Assembly: GCA_036490215.1 (NCBI GenBank)
Contig: DASXEH010000060.1
Span: forward strand, 47,048-111,047
Reading direction: 5' to 3'
DNA from: JASHSH01 sp036490215
GTDB taxonomy: Bacteria > Pseudomonadota > Alphaproteobacteria > Rhodospirillales > Magnetospirillaceae
DNA: 64,000 nt
In this document: positions 57,384 through 64,000 of the stretch, piece by piece
How positions within the stretch are numbered: position 1 is the stretch's first letter
Layout: every line of letters starts with the position of its first letter
The notes under the pieces: model-generated
Told to the model about the DNA's origin: nothing
Database searches by the model: none
What the model saw: the letters and a program-made list of their open reading frames with translations, nothing else
Position numbers and translations under genes: made by a program

Positions 57384-57911
57384 TTGGCCAAGGAAAACCC
57401 GCCGCGTCTGCTCATCGATGAGGCAACCATCGCAGGCCGCATCGATGAAATGGCACAACAGATCGTTGCGGATCTCGGCTCGTCCTTCGTCATGGTTGTG
57501 GTGCTGAAGGGCGCTTATGTCTTCGCCGCCGACCTGCTGCGTGCATTGGGCCGCCATGGTAGTCAGCCGCGCGTCGAGTTCCTGGGTGTGTCGAGCTACG
57601 GTTCCGAGCGCACCACCAGCGGCACCGTGGTGCCGTGGACGCCGATCCCGAAAGTGGATGGCAAGTCGGTGCTGATCATCGAAGACGTGCTTGATTCGGG
57701 CCTCACCGTTACCCATGCCAGGGATGTGCTCGCCAAGGCCGGCGCCGCGGCCCAGCATGTCTGCGCGCTGCTCGACAAACCCGAACGTCGGCAGGTGCCG
57801 CTGGCGGCGGACTATGTGGGTTTCACCGTCGGCGATCAGTTCGTCGTCGGCTACGGCATCGACTGGGCCGAGCGCTATCGCGAGCTCTCGTACATCGCCG
57901 TGGTGGAGTAG
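57384..57911 (+). CDS. hpt: Hypoxanthine phosphoribosyltransferase
   Basis: The 175-residue enzyme salvages hypoxanthine (and guanine) with PRPP to make IMP or GMP in the cytoplasm. It has VVLKGAYVFAADLLRAL, the loop GVSSYGSERTTSG and the PRPP-binding motif VLIIEDVLDSGLTVTHARD at about 95-113, followed by the purine-binding DYVGFTVGDQFVVGYGIDW. The start is TTG, with CTGAAGGA upstream. Its stop lies seven bases from that of the convergent GNAT gene. Confidence 0.9.
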   Translation: MAKENPPRLLIDEATIAGRIDEMAQQIVADLGSSFVMVVVLKGAYVFAADLLRALGRHGSQPRVEFLGVSSYGSERTTSGTVVPWTPIPKVDGKSVLIIEDVLDSGLTVTHARDVLAKAGAAAQHVCALLDKPERRQVPLAADYVGFTVGDQFVVGYGIDWAERYRELSYIAVVE

Positions 57912-57918
57912 GGCGGCG

Positions 57919-58704
57919 TCAGCCGTTCACCGGCTTGACGCGGTAGTGATAGCGGAACAATTCCCTGGCGAAGCCGAGCGAGCGGTAGAGCGCGTGGCCG
58001 GCCGTGTTGTCGGCCACCACCTGCAGGCAACTGCAATCCGCGCCGTTCTGCTTGGCCCAATCGATCAGGCTGCCGACGGTCTGTGACCCGTGGCCTTGCT
58101 GGCGATGGGCCGGATCGGTGGCCACCGATTCGACGACCAGCATACGATCATGGATCGTCCCATAGCATATCGAGACGATGGCGCCGTCGACCCGTCGGGC
58201 AGCGAAGACCTTCGGCAAGACGATTAGGCTGACCATTGTCCGATAGATCGGGGTCGCGGACGGTGCGCGATCGAAGAGCCGCGCCCAGGTCGCGATCCAA
58301 TCGTCGCTGGGCTCGGGCGTGTGCTCGACATCGACAGCCGGTTTGCGTGCCTGCGTGAAATCGTTGAACAGGGTGCAGGTCTCGCCTTCGCGCAGATAGC
58401 CACGCTGTGCCAGCGGCGCATCCATCTCGGGTACGATGGCGGGCACGCGGAACAGGCTGGGCTGACCCAGCCGCGCGTAGATCGCCTCGACCGCGTCGAT
58501 CACGGCGGACGGATCGCTCGGTCCGGTGCGCAGCGGATTGACGGAGTTGGTGCGGCGGATCGGCCCACCCGACGCGCGCAGCAGCCAGCCTTGCAGGATG
58601 ATCTGTTTGGCCGAGGGCCAGGCATTTTGGCAGGCTTCCTCGGCGGCCCAGGCAAGATCGTCGTCGGTCATCGGCGGTTCCAGCTGAACGAGCCGCCATC
58701 TCAT
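57919..58704 (-). CDS. GNAT-family N-acetyltransferase
   Basis: The 261-residue protein has a divergent N-terminal half (WPSAKQIILQGWLLRASGGP, RRTNSVNPL) and a GNAT acetyl-CoA-binding core at about 190-250 (VVESVATDPAHRQQGHGSQT, LQVVADNTAGHALYRSLGFA). This two-part build is common in a group of uncharacterised acetyltransferases with a first GNAT-like domain that has lost its cofactor site. Two starts 11 codons apart are possible (MRWRL and MTDDD). Confidence 0.85.
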   Translation of the reverse strand: MRWRLVQLEPPMTDDDLAWAAEEACQNAWPSAKQIILQGWLLRASGGPIRRTNSVNPLRTGPSDPSAVIDAVEAIYARLGQPSLFRVPAIVPEMDAPLAQRGYLREGETCTLFNDFTQARKPAVDVEHTPEPSDDWIATWARLFDRAPSATPIYRTMVSLIVLPKVFAARRVDGAIVSICYGTIHDRMLVVESVATDPAHRQQGHGSQTVGSLIDWAKQNGADCSCLQVVADNTAGHALYRSLGFARELFRYHYRVKPVNG

Positions 58705-58764
58705 AACGAAACGCGCGCTCTGAGAACCCCCAAAGCGCGCGTTCCGTTCGACTTATACGAATCC

Positions 58765-58856
58765 GTCATTGCGAGGTCGAACGCGTAGCGTTCGAGCGAC
58801 GAAGCAATCCATGATCTACGCGAAAGATGGATTGCTTCGCCAGCGCTCGCAATGAC
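58765..58856. repeat. GTC...CCA...TGG...GAC paired-hairpin element, ATTGC subfamily (copy 9)
   Basis: GTC, ATTGCGAG...GAAGCAAT, CCA, spacer, TGG, ATTGCTTC...CTCGCAAT, GAC. A small extra hairpin, CGAACGC/GCGTTCG, lies inside the first arm. It lies between the GNAT gene start and the MFS gene stop. Confidence 0.85.
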
Positions 58857-58865
58857 GTTCCGACT

Positions 58866-60086
58866 TTAGGCAATCACTGCCGCCTTCACGCGGATCAGCG
58901 GCAGGAATGCGGCGCCCAGCGCGACGACGCCGGTGAAGATCAGCACGTCGGTCACGCTGGCATGGTCGACGATCAGCCCGCCGATGGCGGCGCCACTGGC
59001 GATCGCGATCTGGAATGCGGCCACCAGCAATCCGCCCGAGGCTTCGATGTGGTCGGGCGTGGCGCGCACCGTCCAGGTCTGCAGCACCAGCGGCGCGGCG
59101 CCGAAGGCGAAGCCCCACAGGATCACCGACCCGGCCGCGGCCAACGGACCAGCGCCGAATGCGAGAAGCGTCAGCGCTGCCGCACCGAGCAGAAGGCCGG
59201 TGAGCGTCAGCGATGGGCCGAGCCAACGGTCGACCACCATGCCGGCGACCAGATTGCCGAGGAAGTTGGCGATGCCGAAGGCCAGCAACACCTCGGCGAT
59301 GCGCATCGGCGCCATATGGGTATAGCCCTCGAGCACCGGCCGCACATAGGTGTAGCCCGCGAAATGCCCACCGGCGACGGCGAGAATGGCGATCAAGGCG
59401 ATCTGCAGCATCGGCCGGCGCAGCAGCCCGAACATCACGCCGAGGCGTACGGATTCCGATGCGGGCAGGCGGGGCAGGGCGAACAACTGCGCGAGCAACG
59501 CGAAGCTGGCCAGGGCGATGCCGAGCGCGAAGGCCATGCGCCAGCCCGCGTATTCGGCGATGAGCGCGGCCAGCGGCGCGGCACTGATGGTCGCCAAGGA
59601 CACGCCGACGAGAATGATCGCCATGCCCTTGCCGATCGCCTCGACCGAGACGATGCGCGCGACCACGGCGCCGGCCAGCGACCAGTAGCCGCCCACCGCG
59701 ATGCCGATGATGACGCGCGCCAGCACGAGAACGACGAAGCTGGGCGCCAAGGTCGCGGCGATGTTCGAGAGAATGGCTAAAGCGCTGAGCACCAGCAGCA
59801 CCAGCTTGCGGTCGGTGCGACCGATCGCCGTGCCGACCAGCAATCCGGACAGCGTTCCGGCGATGGCGGTGGCGGTGACGGCTTGTCCCGCTGTGCCTTG
59901 CGAGATGCCGAGATTGGCGGCCATCGGCGTCAGCAGGCCGGCCGGCAGGAATTCGGTAAAGACCAGCGCGAAGGTCGAGACGGCCAACGAGCCGAGGGCC
60001 AATTTGGTCTTGGCGCTCCAGCCTTCGGTGGCGGCGTTGACGGTGTTGGTCTCGACGAGAGGCAGGGTCGTGGCTGTATCGGTCAT
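58866..60086 (-). CDS. MFS transporter, drug/arabinose-efflux type (DHA1-like)
   Basis: The 406-residue protein has twelve predicted membrane helices and the MFS loop between helices 2 and 3 (VGTAIGRTDRKLVLLVLSAL). The start of the fold (LALGSLAVSTFALVFTEFLP, AGLLTPMAANLGISQGTAGQ) is typical of YdhP/AraJ-like DHA1 exporters, which expel sugars or drugs using the proton gradient. An AraC regulator is encoded 99 bases upstream on the same strand and probably controls it. Confidence 0.9.
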   Translation of the reverse strand: MTDTATTLPLVETNTVNAATEGWSAKTKLALGSLAVSTFALVFTEFLPAGLLTPMAANLGISQGTAGQAVTATAIAGTLSGLLVGTAIGRTDRKLVLLVLSALAILSNIAATLAPSFVVLVLARVIIGIAVGGYWSLAGAVVARIVSVEAIGKGMAIILVGVSLATISAAPLAALIAEYAGWRMAFALGIALASFALLAQLFALPRLPASESVRLGVMFGLLRRPMLQIALIAILAVAGGHFAGYTYVRPVLEGYTHMAPMRIAEVLLAFGIANFLGNLVAGMVVDRWLGPSLTLTGLLLGAAALTLLAFGAGPLAAAGSVILWGFAFGAAPLVLQTWTVRATPDHIEASGGLLVAAFQIAIASGAAIGGLIVDHASVTDVLIFTGVVALGAAFLPLIRVKAAVIA

Positions 60087-60185
60087 GAAAGGGGCCTCCT
60101 GTAAGGCCCGTCTTTCTACGCCCGTTACAATGGACGGTTAATGACAGTTTGACTGTTTATTTTTGCAGATCGTCCAAATTTGCTG

Positions 60186-61145
60186 CTATGCAGCAGCGGA
60201 GTGCTTCCGCCACCGGCTGGGTGCCTCGCCCATGACCCGTTTGAAGGCCCGGCTGAACGCGGCCTCGGATTCATAGCCCAGCCGTTCGGTGATCTCGGCG
60301 ATGGGGATATCCTTGGCCAGCCATTCGCCGGCCATCTGCATCCGCCATTTGGCGACATAGTGCGCGGGGCCTTCGCCCATCACCGCGCGGAACTTGTCGG
60401 CGAAGGACGAGCGCGAGAGACCGGCGATCGAGGCCAGCGATTCGACCGTCCAGTCTTCGCCGGGGGTGCGATGGATCGCGGCGAGTGCGCGGCCGATCTG
60501 CGGATCGCGGACCGCGGCCAGCCAGCCTTGCGCATCGCTGCAATTGTTGGCCCAGGCGCGGATGATATGGGTCGCCGCCACGTCGGCCAGGCGCGCGAGA
60601 ATCGTCGCACCGCCCAATCGCACGTCGCTGGTCTCGCGGCCCATCGCATCGAGCACGGCCAACAATGTTGCGTGTTCGCTGGCGATCTCGCAGGGGCGCA
60701 GCATATCGGGCATCTGCCCCATCAGCGGCCGCAACGCCTGCGCGGCGAAGGAAATCGTGCCCGAGAAAATCTGCGTCGCCGCGCCGTCGCCTTCGGTCAG
60801 CTGCAGCTTGAAGACGATGCCGCCCAGCGACACTTTGCGCTGCTCCTCGACCGGCTTGCAGACGCAGCCCGGTTCGCTGGCCAGGATGTGTTCGGCGCCG
60901 CGCGGGAACATCAGGATCTCGCCCGGCTTCAGCTCGATCCAGCCTTGCGTATCGTCCATATGCAGCCAGCACGGGCCGCTCGAAATGAAATGCAGCCGCG
61001 CCTCGGCCTGCTTCGGGAAGAACAGCCCCCAGGGGTGGCGCAGCTCGCAGCGCACATAGTTCACGCCCGTGACGCGGATATCCTCCAGCACCTCGCTGAG
61101 CGGGTCGGAGGCCAGCGCTTTGGACGAATGATCAAGCATGGCCAT
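60186..61145 (-). CDS. AraC-family transcriptional regulator with Cupin_6-type sensor
   Basis: The 319-residue protein has an N-terminal cupin sensor (PLSEVLEDIRVTGVNYVRCE, GWIELKPGEILMFPRGAEHI) and a C-terminal pair of HTHs (WTVESLASIAGLSRSSFADK; PIAEITERLGYESEAAFSRA, FKRVMGEAPSRWRKH). This is the AraC_binding_2/Cupin_6 group, often paired with transporters or short dehydrogenases. It lies 43 bases downstream of a LysR gene and upstream of the MFS gene on the same strand. ATG at 61145 starts at the first residues of the fold. Confidence 0.88.
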   Translation of the reverse strand: MAMLDHSSKALASDPLSEVLEDIRVTGVNYVRCELRHPWGLFFPKQAEARLHFISSGPCWLHMDDTQGWIELKPGEILMFPRGAEHILASEPGCVCKPVEEQRKVSLGGIVFKLQLTEGDGAATQIFSGTISFAAQALRPLMGQMPDMLRPCEIASEHATLLAVLDAMGRETSDVRLGGATILARLADVAATHIIRAWANNCSDAQGWLAAVRDPQIGRALAAIHRTPGEDWTVESLASIAGLSRSSFADKFRAVMGEGPAHYVAKWRMQMAGEWLAKDIPIAEITERLGYESEAAFSRAFKRVMGEAPSRWRKHSAAA

Positions 61146-61188
61146 AATATAAGACCGAAACGCCGGAAAAAGAAGGGGCCGACGTTTC

Positions 61189-62115
61189 TTAGCGCAGCGG
61201 CATAGCCGCGCGGCACACATCGACCAAGGTGCTGCGCAGCCAGCGATGGGCTGCGTCGGCGTCAATCCGCGGATGCCACATCGCGGATATGGTGATCTCC
61301 GGTGTACGGACGGGAAGTTCGAAGCCGGCGAGGCCTTCCGCGAACGGGTCCGCGCTCGCCACTGCGCCGCCAAGCCACGAACGCGGCACGAGGGCAACCA
61401 AGTCCGATTGACGGGCGATGCGCATTGCGTCCGGAAATCCAGGCACGACAGCAACGACCAGCCGCGTAAGGCCGAGCTTCTGCAGGGCGTCGTCGACCGG
61501 CCCGGTAAAGCTTCCTCGTCGCGATGCCACGACATGCTTGCACGCTGCGTAGCGTTCAGGCGTCACGCGCCTCTTTGTCAAGGGATGTCCCTTCCTGACG
61601 ACACCCAGAAATCTGTCGCGGAAGAGGGAATGGGTGCGGATCTCAGGCGCAAACGCGCCGAGAACGCCGATTTCGAGATCGACCTGCCCCTCCCGGAGCG
61701 GATTGGCATCTTTGACAGGCTTGGGCGCGAAGCGCAGGCGAACCCGTGGCGCCGCCGCGTTGACGGCAGCCACCAGAGGGGCGGCCAACAGCCCCACGAA
61801 CCCCTCATTGGCGCGAATGGTGAAGGTCCGCTCCAGAGTGGCGATGTCCAGTTGGCCGATTTGTCGGCTGAGAACGGCGCGCGTCTCGCGCGCCAGGTCG
61901 TGAACCCGATCGCGTAACGCCGCGGCGTAGGGCGTCGGCACAAGCCCGCGTCCGGCGCGCACAAGCAGCGGGTCGCCGGTGGCGGCGCGGAGCCGTGCAA
62001 GGGTTCGGCTCATGGCGGAGGAACTCAGGCCGAGACGGCGCGCCGCGCCGGTCACGCTCCCCTCGGTCAGCAGCGCATCAAGCGCGGGAAGCAGGTTCAA
62101 GTCGAGATTGTCCAT
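61189..62115 (-). CDS. LysR-family transcriptional regulator
   Basis: The 308-residue protein has the LysR HTH (LNLLPALDALLTEGSVTGAA, RRLGLSSSAMSRTLARLRAA) and an effector-binding domain (TFTIRANEGFVGLLAAPLVA, HPRIDADAAHRWLRSTLVDV). The LDLNLLPALDALL start places it in the NodD/LinR-like branch. It is divergent from an SDR gene, with 136 bases between starts, the usual layout of a LysR protein and its target. I found no clear T-N11-A site there. Confidence 0.9.
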   Translation of the reverse strand: MDNLDLNLLPALDALLTEGSVTGAARRLGLSSSAMSRTLARLRAATGDPLLVRAGRGLVPTPYAAALRDRVHDLARETRAVLSRQIGQLDIATLERTFTIRANEGFVGLLAAPLVAAVNAAAPRVRLRFAPKPVKDANPLREGQVDLEIGVLGAFAPEIRTHSLFRDRFLGVVRKGHPLTKRRVTPERYAACKHVVASRRGSFTGPVDDALQKLGLTRLVVAVVPGFPDAMRIARQSDLVALVPRSWLGGAVASADPFAEGLAGFELPVRTPEITISAMWHPRIDADAAHRWLRSTLVDVCRAAMPLR

Positions 62116-62251
62116 GACCGTAATCTACCCCGTCCGGCGCTGGTGGCATAGCGTCTGGCGCAACAATAGTGTGTGTCCTGTGCGTCTGGTGCCGGCCAGT
62201 CGGGGCGGTCATAGTCGCCGCCGACACCCCCACAACGAAAGACAGGCCCCA

Positions 62252-62971
62252 ATGTCGTCAACGCCTTCACCCAGCACCGCAGGCACGATTCTTCTGATCG
62301 GCGCGTCACGTGGCCTCGGACACGCGATGGCCGCCGAACTCTTGAAACGGGGATGGAATGTCGTCGGCACGGCGCGCCCCATCGAAGGCCGAACGCAACT
62401 GCATGATTTGGCCGCTGAGAATCCGGGCCGCGTCGAGGTCGAGACCGTTGATATCTGCGAACCGGATCAGATCGCGGCGCTCCTCAGCCGCTTATCGGGC
62501 CGGGTGTTCGACATCCTGTTCGTGAACGCGGGCACCGCCAACGCGAGTCCGAATGACACCATCGGCGAGGTATCGACCGAGGAGTTCGTCCGCATCATGG
62601 TCACGAATGCGCTTGGCCCCATGCGTACCGTCGAGGCGCTCCAGGATCTTGTCCCGGCAGACGGCCTCATCGGCATCATGTCGTCGGGACAGGGCAGCAT
62701 CGCCAATAATACGAAGGGCGGCTTCGAGGTCTATCGGGGCAGCAAGTCAGCTCTGAACCAGTACATGCGAAGCTACGCGGCTCGCCATGCCGGCGCGCCA
62801 CGCGCGTTGGCGTTGATAGCGCCAGGCTGGATCCGCACGGCACTGGGCGGTCCGAACGCGCCGCTCAGTATGGACGAGGCTATTCCCAAGGTCGTGGACG
62901 TGTTGCTCGCGAAGCGGGGCAGGGCCGGTTTGGAATACCTCGATCGTATGGGAACGACGGTTCCGTGGTGA
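62252..62971 (+). CDS. SDR-family NAD(P)-dependent oxidoreductase
   Basis: The 239-residue protein has ILLIGASRGLGHAMAAELLK at the cofactor site, LFVNAGTANA, the serine in GLIGIMSSGQGSIA and YRGSKSALNQYMR with the Tyr-x3-Lys pair. It resembles the short carbonyl-reductase-like SDRs induced next to LysR genes. ATG at 62252 starts at the fold; GACAGG upstream is a weak ribosome site. The divergent LysR gene is the probable activator. It converges on a transporter gene. Confidence 0.88.
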   Translation: MSSTPSPSTAGTILLIGASRGLGHAMAAELLKRGWNVVGTARPIEGRTQLHDLAAENPGRVEVETVDICEPDQIAALLSRLSGRVFDILFVNAGTANASPNDTIGEVSTEEFVRIMVTNALGPMRTVEALQDLVPADGLIGIMSSGQGSIANNTKGGFEVYRGSKSALNQYMRSYAARHAGAPRALALIAPGWIRTALGGPNAPLSMDEAIPKVVDVLLAKRGRAGLEYLDRMGTTVPW

Positions 62972-62996
62972 ACGAAAGGAGCCAATCGCGACTCCG

Positions 62997-64000
62997 TCAA
63001 GACGCTTGGTTCAACTCCTCGAGACTCTTCATTTTCGTTTCCGGCAACATCCACAGCGTAACCAACAGCCCGAGGATGCAGACGGCGGCGGCGGCGAGTT
63101 CGGCCGACAGAAGCCCGTGCCATTGCAGAAGGATTGGAAAACAGAACACGCCGATGAATCCGCCGAGCTTGCCGGCCGCCGAAGCGACGCCGTGGCCGGT
63201 GGTTCGCGTTTCGACCGGGAAGATCTCGGCCGGATAGACGAAGGTGGTCGTGTTGGGGCCGAACTCAGTGAAGAAGTAGCTGATGCCGTAGATGATGACG
63301 AACGGCACCACCAATTTCTCGATGCCGGGAATCAGGGCCATCGCTGCGAAGGTCAATGCCATCATCGCGAAGCCGAGAATTTGGATCGGCTTGCGCCCCA
63401 TACGGTCCATCATCGCCGCCGCCAGGAGGTAGCCGGGCAGGGCCGCGATCGCAAAGACCGCAAGCTGCAGCAGAATGTGCCAGAGCAAGGTCTGATTCGG
63501 CGTGATCGCGGTCAGCACCATCGGGCTGCTGACGGTGTTGCCGTAATAGGCGAAATCCATCAGAAACCACGCCAAGCTCGCGCCCGCCAAGCGGATGACG
63601 AGATCGCGCCGCGCGACTAGAATCCCGAAGCCGCGCCTGAACGAGACTGGTGTCTTCATCGCGCTTTCGGGTGCGCTGCCGCCGGTGGCCTGCGACTTGA
63701 CCGCGCCGAGCGCCTGACTCGCCGCGTCATTGAAAGCCTCGTGGTGGCCGGCGGCGAGCAGATAGCGCGGCGTTTCGGCGAGATTGCGGCGCATCTGGAA
63801 TACGGCCAGCGCCGGAACCGCGCCGAAGGCGAGCAGCAGTCGCCAGGTCAGCGACTCCGACACGCCAGACGCGACGAGCCCTGCGGCCAGGATGGGGCCG
63901 AAGACCAAGCCCGCGGCTTGCATGGCGAAGACCATGCTGACCATCATGCCGCGTGTCTTCTTGCCGGAGTATTCGGCCATGATCGTCGAGCTGACCGGAT
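62997..64000 (-). CDS. MFS transporter, phosphate:H+ symporter-like (partial, start beyond the window)
   Basis: The frame is open to the last base of the window and includes PVSSTIMAEYSGKKTRGMMV near the cut end, so the gene starts outside. The visible 334 residues cover the last eight or so helices. The S-T-I-M-x-E-Y and K-x-T-R-G signature, the ETPRYLLAAG loop and LPETKMKSLEEL at the end are typical of the PHS/ACS (phosphate and anion) branch of the major facilitator superfamily. It could import phosphate, organic anions or sugars. It converges on the SDR gene with 25 bases between stops. Confidence 0.85.
   Translation of the reverse strand, partial: PVSSTIMAEYSGKKTRGMMVSMVFAMQAAGLVFGPILAAGLVASGVSESLTWRLLLAFGAVPALAVFQMRRNLAETPRYLLAAGHHEAFNDAASQALGAVKSQATGGSAPESAMKTPVSFRRGFGILVARRDLVIRLAGASLAWFLMDFAYYGNTVSSPMVLTAITPNQTLLWHILLQLAVFAIAALPGYLLAAAMMDRMGRKPIQILGFAMMALTFAAMALIPGIEKLVVPFVIIYGISYFFTEFGPNTTTFVYPAEIFPVETRTTGHGVASAAGKLGGFIGVFCFPILLQWHGLLSAELAAAAVCILGLLVTLWMLPETKMKSLEELNQAS

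Noticed and set aside
9821..58856. CRISPR array as explanation of the repeated hairpins
   Set aside because: Copies are scattered singly, differ in arm sequence and have no regular spacers or cas genes.
1..64000. tRNA, rRNA, prophage or insertion sequence
   Set aside because: I scanned for CCA-ended cloverleaves, integrase or transposase motifs and terminal inverted repeats with an ORF, and saw none that held up.

Overview
The window is GC-rich, densely coded chromosomal DNA from an alphaproteobacterium. Evidence for this is the gene content (a CyaC-like membrane cyclase, Liv-type ABC operons, AldR/ald, IorAB-type molybdenum hydroxylase, DUF1328 and the short-form gnd) and many paired-palindrome intergenic repeats. 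Genus cannot be fixed from the sequence; a free-living, metabolically versatile soil or rhizosphere bacterium fits best. I found no rRNA, tRNA, insertion sequence, integrase, CRISPR array or phage gene.

Layout. 1-2840: tail of an MFS gene, then a TIR-like nucleotide-binding protein lying directly downstream, on the same strand, of a membrane class III nucleotide cyclase with a cytochrome-b-like anchor and a 2Fe-2S domain. 3021-6069: an anti-sigma-like membrane protein, a Spy/CpxP-like protein, an ECF sigma factor and an unusual NST-repeat EF-hand protein. 6189-11740: single housekeeping or detoxification enzymes. 11742-17970: a catabolic cluster (cupin dioxygenase-like, SDR, MarR, TPP enzyme, M24 protein, hydroxyacid dehydrogenase). 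18128-18974: small stress-type proteins including a 24-residue membrane peptide. 19123-24257: pentose-phosphate enzymes (gnd, tal), an iron alcohol dehydrogenase, DUF2189 and a thioesterase. 24622-34819: an acyl-CoA/aromatic acid operon with its own Liv-type ABC transporter (permease-ATPase fusion) and a MarR regulator. 34824-39305: two Lrp-type regulators, a GST, a methyltransferase, ald and dut. 39508-43309: a LacI-controlled sugar or polyol cluster and a RidA protein. 43442-52612: a two-armed redox locus, with a cNMP-binding protein plus an 887-residue Fe-S/FAD membrane fusion on one side and a molybdenum hydroxylase, dihaem cytochrome c, hydrolase and DUF3095 cyclase-like protein on the other. 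52613-54544: a compositionally distinct outer-membrane-like protein flanked by an imperfect duplication of an AraC gene tail. 54575-64000: regulators (AraC, MarR, AraC, LysR), small enzymes, hpt and two MFS transporters.

The most interesting candidates are (1) the redox-anchored cyclase paired with a CAP12/Pycsar-type TIR-like protein; (2) the 43-52 kb locus, where a cyclase-like DUF3095 protein and a cNMP sensor flank a molybdenum hydroxylase electron-transfer chain; (3) nine intergenic elements with four arm sequences but one shared skeleton, GTC-[hairpin]-CCA...TGG-[hairpin]-GAC; and (4) the AraC-tail duplication around the foreign-looking gene at 53 kb. All functional assignments come from reading motifs by eye; no database search was possible.
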